From assembly GCA_037957365.1 (NCBI GenBank), contig JARHVA010005357.1, positions 855,001 through 919,000 of the forward strand: DNA of 64,000 bases, given 5' to 3'. The notes under the pieces were generated by a model. That model was not told the origin of the DNA. It saw only the letters and a program-made list of their open reading frames with translations, and made no database searches. The DNA is from Torreya grandis. Taxonomy: Eukaryota > Streptophyta > Pinopsida > Cupressales > Taxaceae. Within the stretch, counting starts at the first letter, position 1. The number at the start of each line of letters is the position of its first letter. This document shows, in pieces, positions 12,541 to 24,658 of the stretch. The position numbers were made by a program, and so were the translations under genes.

Positions 12541-13515
12541 ACTATGTTAATTGGGACAAAAAAATTCATAATGTGTGTTTAATCCCTAACAATATTGACT
12601 AAGTTTACATAGTATAAAATGAAGAAAAATGGGTGTTTTCTTAATTAGGAGCTATTCTAGAATGTGAATTGCTTAGAAGAGTGGATAAGTGGTTTTTAGT
12701 TGATTAGGGATTTGGATAAAAGTAACTTGTAGTGGTTTCAGGTAATGATATAGGGACCAACAATATTTTAAAGAAACAAAGGTCTACCCACCCCTTTCAT
12801 GGTGTGCCCTTTAAGGCATGCACTTAAATAGATTGAAACTCAGTAGGTTCTTGCAAGGGAGAAAGCATTAGCAAATGATAAAGTTTAAAAATACATGTGT
12901 ATACATATATCTCTTTGAATCTACCTATATATTCCTCTTTTTATCCCTCTTTGAATCCATCTATTATTACCTATATGGATTTACCTTTATATTCCCCTCA
13001 GGATCCTTATTTATCTTCTTCCTTGAAGACTAATTCAAAGCACAAAGATCATTATAAAAATTTATAGATATTGTCTCTTAAATTTATACCTACCATCCCA
13101 AAGTATGAACTTTATCCTTGCACACCTACCTTCTATTTAAACCTAACTAATGCACTTTATCATATTTACACTATTCACACTTGTAAAATAAATACACATA
13201 AAGTATGCTTAAATAAGTATAAGTTTCCCAAATAAATTCATGTTTCTACTTCCATTAAAGTTCTAATGAATACTAATATTAGTTATTTCATCTTTTCTTA
13301 TTTACAATTAGTATATTTTTACCCTACATACCAAAGCTCTTCCCCCTTGTTAATAAATGAGGATGAGATTTATTCCTCTTCCCTTAGCACATCACAAGCT
13401 ACAATTGAAAGAAATGATATTAATTTTACCACATATTATGATGTTGTTTACACTTTAGCCTCATGATTTTATTCATATGATGTTTATCTTATGTCATAAT
13501 CTCATAGTCAAAATA
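12541..13515. other. No recognisable gene; boundary between element B and gag fragment C
   Basis: AT-rich sequence with no clear domain. The transition from minus-strand element B to plus-strand gag fragment C happens here, and an LTR of either element could be hidden in it, but I found no matching partner elsewhere in the window. A short plus-strand open stretch (13266-13466) ends just before readable gag and may be its decayed N-terminus. Confidence 0.4.
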
Positions 13516-14905
13516 TAGTTACCACATGATGACAATGTATCTATTGATAAAAATGTTATTATTATCAATCAACAAGATGAAATTGATTCATATATATCAA
13601 ATGAATCTCTTATAAAAAAATAAGAGCTTATCCTTACACCTTATTATCCCATTATAAATAGTGGTCTGATGGCTAAAATTAACAATATCATTTAACCCTT
13701 AAGTGAACCTCTTAAAAACCTCAACATGTATTCCTAAGAAGTAATATCCTTAATGCATGTTGTAGATGGTTTGAAAGATAAATTACACCACTTATCCTTA
13801 TAGGATAAAGGATATCATGATTGGGTTTAATCCAATGTAGTATATTTTAAATTTATTGCACAAAAAAATTATATGAACATCTCCCGCAACTTTAAAATAC
13901 CTACATTTTCTACATTTGATGGAAGTGGGGACCCTTGCCTACATCTTAGATATTTTTTAGAAAACATGAATGGTTATAATGGTACTGTAATGTTATTGAA
14001 ATTATTTCCTAATAAAATCATGGGGTGTGAACTTACTTGGTTTCATTCCTTCCCTAGTGAATCTTTACATACTTATGTATAACTAGAAGAAGTTATCTTG
14101 ATACAATATGTTCAAAATAAGGAACTTAGAGTCACTTATAAATTTAAGGAAAATCTAATAAATTTTATGATTATATATTAATATTCAAGACTCATATGCG
14201 TCAATTATTTTATCAACCAATTTATTTGGAAGTCCAATAAATTTTATTGTAGAATCCTTATTTATCCAGTAGATGTGAAGTTACTTTATCATACTTGTGA
14301 ATGACCCTTTGTTATGAGGTATTATCCTTAGAAGAAGAATAGGGTCTTACTCAAGTATAAAACAATATATCTGGGGGCATTAAGTTACATCAATAAGATC
14401 CACATAATGAAATCTAATCATATAAAGTTGTCGAATCAAATTACAAATTATCTTCTATAAATATATGCATTAAATATATCTCTAATAACAAGGCACACCT
14501 TGGTTTTTATAATCCAATGTATAAAGTTTAATCTACTTTAGAACAAGTAAAATTCCTACATACAGGCAAATATTTCCTTTCAAAATTTAATAATCATTTT
14601 TATTCCTTTACATCAAAGAAGACTCAACCACTCAAATTTTATTTAAATGATTTCCCACATGAAATTTTAAATACATTACTAAACAAAAGGTTAATAAAAA
14701 TACACCCTAATTACTATCATCCTCCTCTTCAATTGAAAAATTTTAAGGGTAAATCATTTTTAACTTATCATGGAATTAATGGACATCATGATAAATATTG
14801 TTATGCATTACAAGATATGTCAAAAGAATTTGAATAAAATTGGATTATCTAATTTCATGAAATTGATAATAAGTTAATTAATTATTCATCTTTGTCTTCT
14901 AATAT
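13516..14905 (+). pseudogene. Ty3/gypsy gag fragment C
   Basis: Plus-strand gag. The clearest part is 13873-14082, which reads FKIPTFSTFDGSGDP, then LHLRYFLENMNGYNG and LTWFHSFP, matching the retrotransposon Gag capsid signature (P.F..FDG..DP..H...F). A knuckle-like TYHGINGHHDKYCYALQDM near 14766-14820 has lost its first Cys. Upstream remains (13560-13860) keep the same frame with isolated stops. The gene ends abruptly at about 14905, where the giant repeat of element D begins, so protease and the rest of pol are missing. It could be the gag of an older element into which D inserted, though no continuation was found on the far side of D. Confidence 0.8.
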
Positions 14906-14910
14906 CCAAA

Positions 14911-17900
14911 TTTTAAACACAAGGTCTCCTCAAAACAAGGGCATGCCAAAATAGTCAATAACTCCTCACATGTGGTAGTTACCAAGTGCAAGTGGAGTGT
15001 AGTTAGCCCCCATGAGGTGTTGAGAAACCCTTTAGTCCTTGTACATGTGTCAATCATTGAAATTTCATCCACTTTCATAATGGATATTAAAAGTTCATCT
15101 ATCCCACTCAAACCATTAGTTACTATGCATTATACCATGTATTGACTCTCTTCATTAGCACCTCTATACCAAACTTGAGCTTTGTTACTGAAGAAATAGG
15201 TTGATTAGGCTTAATAGCCTAACTAATTATATGGTGGCATCCATGAAACATATAATAAAACTTGAGAACCTATGGAAAATTTTTATTCATACTTTAACCA
15301 ACAACATCAACCATAACAAAATTTCACTTCTCCTAGTTAACTAGTCCACCTTTCTCTAGCACTTACAAACTAATAGTTTTGAAATGAGTTGTATAGACAT
15401 TTACAAGATAATCCTTTGACATATAATTACTTGATAAGGTGAATAAGGTCCCAAATCATTCCTTCCAAGGATTATAATCATTCTAAACTATCGTATACCA
15501 TTATTTTTACTCATTTCCTTAGAAAAATATGATTTTTTGAACATTTTGTATAAATTATGTACAACTAAAACCCATAAATAGGTTTTAATCTCAGTTATCT
15601 TAACATTATAGGTGTTTTTTATATCATTATAGAGTGTTAGGATGTCAATATATCAATATATTTTACAACTGGGTCTGCCTAGGGTTTTAGAGAGGTTTAT
15701 GAGTACTTAAGAGTTTTAGTGATATTTCATAGTGTATAGGCATCAAAGTTAGGAAAAAATTACATTAATATATAGTTAATTTACCTCCTCATCTTCAAAT
15801 AATACCCTGAGGTCACATGAAAAGAGTGTGTGGAGAGAGGAGCATTAAAACATGACACTCAGATTGTCTGCAAACCAGTTTTGACTAGTTATCTTCTTAA
15901 GGTTTGTTCATAAAGATTAGACCCAAAATGCCAACCAATATTTCATGAATATTTTTTCTATATGGATAAATAAGCTTCTATATAATATTTTTCTCTTATC
16001 ATCTTTGTGATGAAGTGGGTGAGCACTTGAAGGTGGCTCTTGAGTTGGCTTTATGCAGGGTTGATTGTTTCAAGTAAGGTTTTGAAGCCACTTTTCCTTG
16101 TTTCTCTATTTTATGCAGTTGAAACATCTTTATCCAGGTCTTAAAATATTCACACACCCATTAGTGACCATAAAACTTGTTTTAGGATCTTGGAGAGGCC
16201 TTAAGATGGTAGTAGGGTCTAAAATTAGGCTTAAGGCCTACTTATTTGGTCTATCTTTAAGGTACTTGGCTATAAAATTGAATTATAGACATTTTTAGGA
16301 TGTATTATGACCCTTTAAAATCATTTAGTAACATTAAAAAACATTATATGAATCCCAAACTATCTACAAACCCTTCATGGTATGAATTCATCTACGTAGC
16401 CCCAAAATTGAATGTCTTAGATAAGACTAGGTCTGAGATAAAACAATGGGTATACCCACTATTTTTATAACAAAATTATATCATGGGTTCCTTAAACCAT
16501 TTATAATGACCATTATTACCAAATATTAAGGCCTGATGTGCCTACAAAGGCCTCAAATGACCTTTTCCCCTAGACTAGCTATGGACTACTTGTTGACTGC
16601 GAGGTTGAGTATTAAGAGTTCTGAGGTAATTGGGAGTGAATTGATGGACTAAACACTATCACAACATATTCCTCCATGAGTTTAATCTTTATTTATAAAC
16701 TTTTGTGGCTCTATATCCTGATCAACCCCAAACATCTCATTATACTCATATGTTATTATTAAGGGTTTGGGGATCAAAAATCTAATCTAACCCTAGAGGT
16801 CTATAAGTGTGCCTTCTTGAGGTTATATAAGTCCAACCTCCATTTAATATCCTTGGGAAATATTCATTAGTCTCTCATAGGTCTCACCTTCTTTAATCTA
16901 CCCTTTTTCCATCATTCTCTTAGTTCTCCACATGCACGTGTGTGCTCACTTAAAGCCTTTGAATTGGGTTTCTGATTAAAATGAAGTGAATGAATGTGGT
17001 TAGGAATTTGAATGGAAATAATTAGGTCCTAAAAAATATCCAATACCTCATATTAATGTCTTAGACTCATTATTATCTTTATATCTTAAGTAGATCAACT
17101 TGTACTTTGATAATTTAGCACATACCTTCTCTTTATGCATGATTTGACTGAATGTGATCATAGTGTTGCATAGGCTATAGGTTCATACATCTCACCCTTA
17201 TTTATGATCTAAGATATTATTGAGTAATGAGATTATTTTAGTAGGCTTCCTTTCTTACTTACCCAGCTGAGGCATTAGGATAATCATGTACTTCTACTTC
17301 CAATTCTAATTCAATGACTTAGCCTATAGGTGATCTCTTTGTATTCTTATCTATGTGAGGGGTAAGCCTTATTCATGTCAGTTTCTTCAAAATTTTGGGA
17401 GTAATATTACCTTTGAGAGGTTCTCTATTAGTTCACTTATTCTACTAATTTCCATAAATAGTTACCTCCATCACTTAACACTAATTTCAATTAAGCCAAA
17501 TAGAATGGTTTTAGGTGATGGTTCAAGAAAAAGCTTGAATATTGGAGTACCATCTCATTTATTTTCATTCCACCATATTAGTATGGGGTGATGGCATCTT
17601 CATTTTGGCCTTTTTACCCTTCACTCTTACCTCTAATGCACATAGTGGTCCCAAATCTACCTCTTTCAACTTACCTTGCTTGTTCTTGACATTGGCACTG
17701 GGTCTTGATATGGTGCTATTGTAGGTGGTGGCAAACCTTTATATAGACTAAGGAAAGGCATGATTCTAATTCCAAAATTCAAGGATGGCCTTTAAACTTG
17801 TCACCAGTATTTGAACACCCACACCCAACTTGAAGAGGCATTACTCACTCTCTTTGTGGTTTATTGGAAATATGAAACCAAATTACCTTAAAATTCCCAA

Positions 17901-20900
17901 AATTACCTTAGTTTCTACTAGTAAGGTAGGTTGAGACTACAATTAGGCCCTCCAACTTGATTTTCATGACTACACTCATTCAGGGTTTTTGGCATTTTTT
18001 CCTAGTGGATGCACTCACCTATTTCCCATTGTATCTCAGTTATGTATACCTTCTTAGATAATTCAAACACCTTATCTCTTAAGGTAGCAATCATGACTAT
18101 TATAGGTGCTTATTTAGACTAAATTTCAACCTATTCCATAAACTAGGCCATTAACTACCTCTTTAATGACTAAGATCTTGGTTGAAGCATGAAATTTAAA
18201 TAATTGGACATATCTCACCTAGGAAATGTTCTATTTATCCTTGAATTGGGTTTTATAGTATGATATCCCCTTCTCAAACTCCTATTACATGATATTGTTG
18301 TAGCTGAAGACCTCCTTCATGGATCATTTTTTCCTTTAACCATTTGGACCTCTATGGAGGTGACCACTAGTTTCATGTGTCATGTAGGTGTCTCTCAATT
18401 CTTCTAATGTCCATGACACCTTGAATACTCTATCAATATATCTCATCTTTCTCTTCACCATTGAATTCATGCCTCTATCTAATTGCTTTGGGAGACTTGA
18501 TTGAGTTTTCATTTTTGTGTTGACAATCTTCTTAATTATGCCTTTTAGGCCTCCCTTACTTGACTATTTTGATGTTTAATTGGAATACATTCCAAATGAA
18601 GTATCCACAAACTATTATTTTTTGGATGTGATTAGGTCTTTCAACACCATACACCCATATTTATGATGACTAGTGCAAGTGAAATTATATATTTACCTCT
18701 ATGGAGAGCTTGTGGAGGTTGTTTTACTTGGTGATGAATTTAATGATGGATTTATAAGGTAGATAATACATTATATATGTTAATGGACCAATAAAACACT
18801 TAAAACATCATCATCCTTTTCCATTAAGTGCACCAAAAGACCCTATAATTTTAGAAATTTATCCCATACTCTATAAATGGAAGAAAACTTGGAGTTTCCT
18901 TGATTTTGACACTCCCACACATGTGATCCAAGGGTTTTGGTGATGTATATAGTATATGGGGTCCTTATGAACACACAACCTACATAAAGTTATATAAAGA
19001 CTCACAAAATGAGCCAAAACCATTGCAATCTTCAAACCTTGCATAGTGATTTAACTTTTTTGGGAATAATGGAGTTTTATTCCTATTTTAGTTAAGGGTC
19101 TAGATTAATAAATTAGTAAATAATATTGTAATAATTATAGTCTTAATTTCTATAATTTATCTATCTTTTTTACTTTTCTAAAAATAGTAATAAATTAGGA
19201 GAAATATAACTTATCGTAAAACAAACTAAAATGGTTGTTGTAGGGTCTGAAACTAGTTGTGCAAACTAAGACAATGTCATAAATTAGAATATGGCTTTCA
19301 TTTGGTAAAAGGATAGGACCGCTAAAAACATGACACCCTGGGGTCTAATGTTGTTTTCTTCTTCTACCATTATTGTCCAAATTTGCTCACAAAGACCTAA
19401 TTTTTTTGGGCTCTTTGCATGTTCATGTATGATCCTATCTATGAAATCTTGAGTGTTTAATGTTGACAAAACTCACTTTAGAGATGCTTTAATCTCCGAA
19501 CCCTAACTCTCCATCATTCTTAATAAAATGGGATCTGAATCACTTAAAAAATTGGGGTGGGCACAGGGGTTAGTGTGTGTAAGATGCACTAAACATGTGA
19601 TCCACACCCCTTGTGTGGGCACATTACCTATATACCAATACTCTTAAGAGGGATCAATCCATGTTCTCCCACTTGATGTGTTTTGTACAATAGTTTAAAT
19701 GCTAAATTGAGAGTGCTTGAGGTGGCTAGGGATTGGTGTGAGGGTTTGAATATGTTTTTAGTTGTGTTGGGTGACTATATGCAGAGAATAGGGAAATTTT
19801 CCTTAGTGGTTTGTTTATATTCTTGCTTGCTTTGTAATATTTTTCACCTACTTTTTTAAATGAACTTTGAATGGGCTTTTATAACTATTAGTCATGGTTT
19901 AAATGTGTTTGTGTTAAGATAATATGATGAAGGATAGGAATCATATGAATTGACCATTTGGGCTCAAATTATGATTGGATAGGAGCACTAAAAATGGGAC
20001 ACCCTAAGGTCTGGTGTTGTAGTCTAGATATGGCACTCTTGTCCTATAGGCTTAAAACCTAGGGGGGATAGGATTAGCCTAGGAAATAGAGTTTGACTAA
20101 GTTGGAATGGCTATTTAGAAGGCTACGGATAACTAGTAATGAGAAAAAAGGTGTCTAAGAGAATCACAAGATCATGCAATAAGGTCTTATGGATTGGATG
20201 TCACAAGCCACATTCAAACTACCAATTTGGATATTTTATATGACTACACATAAATGGATAAGCTCATGAGAGTGACCAGATTGTTAGCCATTATTCTTAA
20301 ATCATAAGAGATGGATTTGTATAAAAATACCATGGATGAGATATTTAAGAGAACCCTTTCCTTTCCCAAAAATGTTAGATCTTGATCTTCTCTCTTATCT
20401 GTATTGAATGAAAACCTGAAGGTTGTATAAGATTGCCAAAGAGAATTATGGTAGAATGAAATAGGTTTTATCTTTTTAGGACCTTGAAACTTCTCCAAAA
20501 CTTGTATCAACACTTGGGGGGATATATAGATCCATGGAATCACTTGGAACAAATTTCCTTTAGGTACACCTATACAGACTTGGTGAAAATACCTAATTTT
20601 GGCTTGGAACTACCATATTTGCCTTAGATATTGATGAAAATTAGATGCCAAATGATCCTATAGCTGGTACATGTATGTACAAACTGGGTATGATATTTCA
20701 AAAATCTTGTTTTCCATCCAACTTTCCATTTATAACAAAACCCTCCTTTTAAATGTCATAAAAAGGCAATAAAACACATATACAATGAGATGTATATTAT
20801 AAGCTTGACTCTTCCACCCTTTTGGATAATGGTATGAGCTATAAGAGGGGTGATATAACTTTAAAATCACATGACATTACTAATATGACCCTTAACACCA

Positions 20901-21142
20901 CTTTAACCACTTTAAACCTTCTTAATCAACTTTCATAAATGCCTAAATAACACGAGGTTTCAAAGGGAATTTACCTTAAATTTTTGAAATGAACCTTAAA
21001 TAATGCTAAAAAGGGTAAAATGGAAATAAATGGCCACTTAGAGGATATATCAAGGCATTTAAATACTATAAAACCTATGACAAGGTCAAGTTTTTGAATA
21101 TAGGGGTGACCATTTTGACTGAGGGGTCAAAATTGGTCAACA
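14911..21142 (+). repeat. 5' LTR of element D
   Basis: Direct repeat partner of 24659-29600. Matching blocks run in the same order throughout, for example 'cctcacatgtggtagtta' (14965/24709), 'gatgaagtgggtgagcac' (16010/25783), 'tagcctataggtgatctct' versus 'tagcctgtaggtgatctct' (17320/27069) and 'gataagctcatgagagtga' (20257/28799). The first base pair appears as TT where the right copy has TG. It is about 1.2 kb longer than its partner because of the segment 19047-20253. Several open stretches on either strand inside it are not conserved between the two copies and are not genes. Confidence 0.75.
19047..20253. other. 1.2-kb segment present only in the left LTR of D
   Basis: Left copy runs ...gcata|gtg... 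to ...acacata|aatgg, while the right copy passes directly from 'ctacata' to 'gatggataagctc' at about 28790. The 4-base repeat CATA at both ends allows either a deletion from the right copy by microhomology or an insertion into the left copy. The segment holds an internal direct repeat of about 45 bases (19311-19355 and 19977-20020; core 'gacaccct..ggtct'). No protein is recognised, and the minus-strand open stretch at 19284-19469 has no support. Confidence 0.6.
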
Positions 21143-21146
21143 TTAC

Positions 21147-21162
21147 TGGTGACTCCCAAGGG
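21147..21162 (+). other. Candidate primer binding site of element D
   Basis: TGGTGACTCCCAAGGG lies 4 bases inside the end of the left repeat. Plant Tat/Ogre-type elements typically carry a site of the form TGGCGACTC..CTGGGGA, complementary to the 3' end of tRNA-Arg. The present sequence matches that form with a C-to-T change at position 4 and a few others. I infer that reverse transcription was primed here. The match is by memory of the consensus, not by alignment to a tRNA. Confidence 0.5.
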
Positions 21163-21789
21163 TGACCAACATGGTTAAGAGAACCTAGTGGATCGAGTAT
21201 GAATTTTAACCTAAAAGAACACATTCATGGATTTTATAACTGATCTAGTACTCAAAGACACTTATTAGATTGCAGTAATGATAATACACATAAATACAAG
21301 CAAAGAAACAACAACTACACCTAAGAAACACACCTGACACCTAAAAATCAAATCAAGAAAGACATTAAATCAATAAGATAGGTATATACAAACTTGTGTG
21401 ACATACTTATTAAACCATGAAAATAATGAATAAAAATAACTAACTTAATCGTACCTCACTTCTCCTCCAAGATCAAAAGGAAAATCCCTTTGACTAAGTT
21501 GGCTCCATGAGGTCAGTTTGGCACATGATGATAAAAGTGCAATCATGTACTACCTATTACATGGAGGTTCCCTTTTGTAGCTGAAGGCACTATCATCCTC
21601 ATGGCCTCTCAAGAAGGTAAATGGATATTCTTGATCAAATCTTAGGTGTATGGATTAGTTGGATGAATCAAGCACCTAATCATACTCCTCCCACACTCAT
21701 CTTCCTTGCATGAAAAACATGAATTCTACCTCAGTTATATACTTCTTATGATAAGGTTGAGTATTTTGAAGTGAATCTTAAAGTATATC
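21163..21789. other. Internal leader of element D, no gene seen
   Basis: Non-coding AT-rich sequence between the primer site and the antisense frame, including an A-rich stretch near 21260-21440. Nothing else is recognised. Confidence 0.4.
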
Positions 21790-23600
21790 TAGAGGGTTAC
21801 CTTAAAAAATAGGTATATCTTGTTTGATTTTCTCTTGAGGCCACTTAAGTTCAATTTTATCCTTCAAGAGTGAAGGGGTGTCTTCAGGTATGAGAATGGG
21901 TTGGTAACCTTGTTTGAAAACATCAAACAAGTCATCTCTACATAAGGCAGCTTCTTGAAGTGGCATGATTAAAGGGTTGTTCCCTCCTTGTTTGGTGACA
22001 ATGGATTCTTCAATCTAGACCATCTCATAACACATTTCAAGAGTTTGTAACCTACCCCTATAATATCAAATAAATCACTTGAATAATACTTTTAAACTCT
22101 TTCATTTTCAATTAACACTTGATGACTTTGAAAGCTCTCAGATTTATATTATTCTCTATCCTCTTTGGCTAGTCTATAATTTTCTCTCACAACTTCTACA
22201 AACTCTTAAGGACTTCCATGATGAAGGGTAGTTTCCATTTCATCAAGGAGATCCTATAATTCATATTCATATTATATAATGGAATCATCTCTCTCATGTA
22301 GTTCATCATACTCTTGAAGCTCATCTTCTTGTACATCTTTGAAGGTTGAATGGTGTCCTTCCTTGCTAAAAGGTGTTCTAAAGATAAGCTCCTCTTTAAT
22401 ATATGATAAATCATCATCATTATCTACCACCTAAATTTAATTTTATTTGTTTACCTCTTCAAGGATAGGATCTCTCTCAATGAATATCATAGGAGATTCT
22501 TGGAGTGACTTCAAAAGAGATGAGATGTGTGCCACATTTCCTTCATGTGGTTATTTTCCCTCAACAACCACCATCTCTTCCTTCTTTTGCACATTTCTCT
22601 GAATAGATTTCCATGAAATAAATTTATTAGACCCTTGAATGAGCTTGGGAATGATTGATTTCTCCTCTCCCTCTCTTGACTACATCACTTGGTTCTAAAA
22701 TGGAAACTTAGGCTTAGGAGTTCCTTATGTAGTGTAAACTATTATTTAGGGCATGAATAGAGATTTTTATAGTTGATATGGTGTTATCTTTGTAGATACT
22801 TTGGACTAATGTAGATTTTTATCTATATACTCAATTTATTTGGCAAGGTAGGCTTCAAAATCAAGCCTTAACTGATCATGGTGATTAGTTCCTTCAATAC
22901 AAATTTTTTTCCTCTTGTGTTCTCTTTTGGATAGAATTCCGTGATGGAAAAGTTGGCAAGGTTTGTGAAAGATTTGGAGGGATTTGACACCTAATTGATG
23001 GAATATTTTGAGGGGTGGTGGGTAGATCAATATAAAATTGACATGGGATGGAGGAGGGAAGACAAGGTGGACTATGGTAAGTTTGTTTCCCTTCATACAC
23101 TATCAACCTATCTTCAATTTTGGAGATTAGGTCTTATATGTTCAATATATCATTATTGCCTTTAGAATATCCCTCCCTCATGAAAGACATCCATTCTTCC
23201 TTTACTTGTTGAAATGAATTTATAACACCCTTTATGACATGATTTGGGATCTCTTGCCCATACCCCTTTAGTGTATCAATGTTCACCATATGTCTCTCAT
23301 AGTGCAACAGGGTCTATTTCAAGCCTGATATAGATTGACTTAGGGCATGAGTGGACATGCTAAGAACATCATGGTGCTACCATGACTGATCAAATTGGTA
23401 ATTAGGCTACTAAGGAAGTTGATGAGGCTCATAATTGGTTTGGTAGTCTTGACAATATGGAAACTCATCATAGGAATGACAAGGGTAAATACAAGACTAA
23501 TAGGAGTCAAAGTATGTTTGGTCATAAGTCTATCCTATAAGAGATTTTATGATAGAATTATACCCCATATAGATGCATAGTTCATCATTAATCATATGCA
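21790..23600 (-). pseudogene. Long decayed antisense reading frame in element D
   Basis: The minus strand reads as one protein-like frame of roughly 600 codons with scattered stops and at least one frame shift near 22900. Readable parts, from the N-terminus: a Tyr/Gln/His-rich start (SYDEFPYCQDYQTNYEPHQL, near 23440); LSMSTHALSQSISGL and YERHMVNIDTLKGYGQEIPN near 23310; SFQQVKEEWMSFMREGYSKG near 23180; a Pro-rich part near 23000; RLDFEAYLAK near 22840; and a very acidic part with DVQEDELQEYDELHERDD near 22300. It ends near VFKQGYQPILIPEDTPSLL at 21880. I recognise no domain. Antisense accessory frames are known in Tat-lineage elements between pol and the 3' LTR; this could be one. Alternatively it is a gag if the element runs the other way. 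Confidence 0.55.
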
Positions 23601-24658
23601 AATCAATGAATTATCAAGAGCAACTATTTAATGACCTTTCTTACCATTGAGATGGTGACTTGTGATGACCTTTGTTATCAAATTTTGACTACAGATGCTA
23701 CTAATAAATGTATTTAGCTTCTAGATGTACTCAGAGGATACCAAGGCATGATTTAAGGAAATTTAAGCTCATCCCACTAGGCATGGCATAGCTATTAGGT
23801 GACTAGGTTTCACCCTTACTGAGGAAAAGACTATTCACATTCACCTCAAACCTAGGCTAACATGGGTGTGACCTATAGGCTTTGCTTTACCTATTGATTA
23901 GGCCAAACCTATAGATTTTATGGGGCTAGTTCCCCTTATTTGATCACTTGATATTTATTTCTAAGAACTAATCCTCTTGGGATTAAAAGGGAAGAGGGAT
24001 TGCATAATAAAACCTATTGTAAAGTGGTGATGCATCAATATACTTACTCATCCACTCAACTTTGGATCCGTAACCACACTAATAGATAATTCATATAGTT
24101 AATACATGATCTTCAATGATTTATAAGAAATAATATTTCACGTAGAAGTCAGTTTGAATGACTAAAACAAGAGGGTCATGAGAAGAAGGCTTAAATCAAG
24201 GCACTTATAATATGATTTCCACTTCAAACTTGAGATATAAACCTCACAACACACTAATAACCTGCTAAGAAAGCTTGTTTATACTTAGGTTAAACTTGGA
24301 CCTATAAAGGGAAGATCATACCACTATGCATATCAAAATAAGCATGAACACACTAAGTACAAATCATGAAGAAGCTATAATGTTCCATTCATTAGTCCAA
24401 GTAGGTGTATAAGTGCAATTAATAACAGAGTTTCCTCATACCATCCTAAGGGATATAATACAAAGCCTAAATCCCTCAATATATATCAAAAATGGGGAGA
24501 GAAGAAGGGGATAATGGCATATAAGAGGGGATAATGGAATTAATGACCATTATACACTTAAATGGCAATTACATCAATTATGCAGTCCTCTTTTTAACCT
24601 TGTCCATATGTTGATGCTCCCTTAATGGCCCCTTTTAGTATTGAAATGAGGTGGAATT
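23601..24658 (+). other. 3' internal region and polypurine tract of element D
   Basis: No gene is seen in 23601-24640. The last bases before the right repeat, 24643-24656 (gaaatgaggtggaa), are purine-rich with one T and one T-containing step, and are followed by tt and then TGTTAG. This is a plausible degraded polypurine tract that would prime plus-strand DNA synthesis, and it supports the plus orientation of D. Confidence 0.45.

Noticed and set aside
17355..17724. Plus-strand open stretches recurring at 27103-27475 as a conserved gene pair
   Set aside because: They lie in the two LTRs of element D; frames and stops differ between copies, and no codon-level conservation is apparent.
22836..23106. 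Two overlapping minus-strand open stretches as separate genes
   Set aside because: They are the two sides of one frame shift in the long antisense frame of element D.
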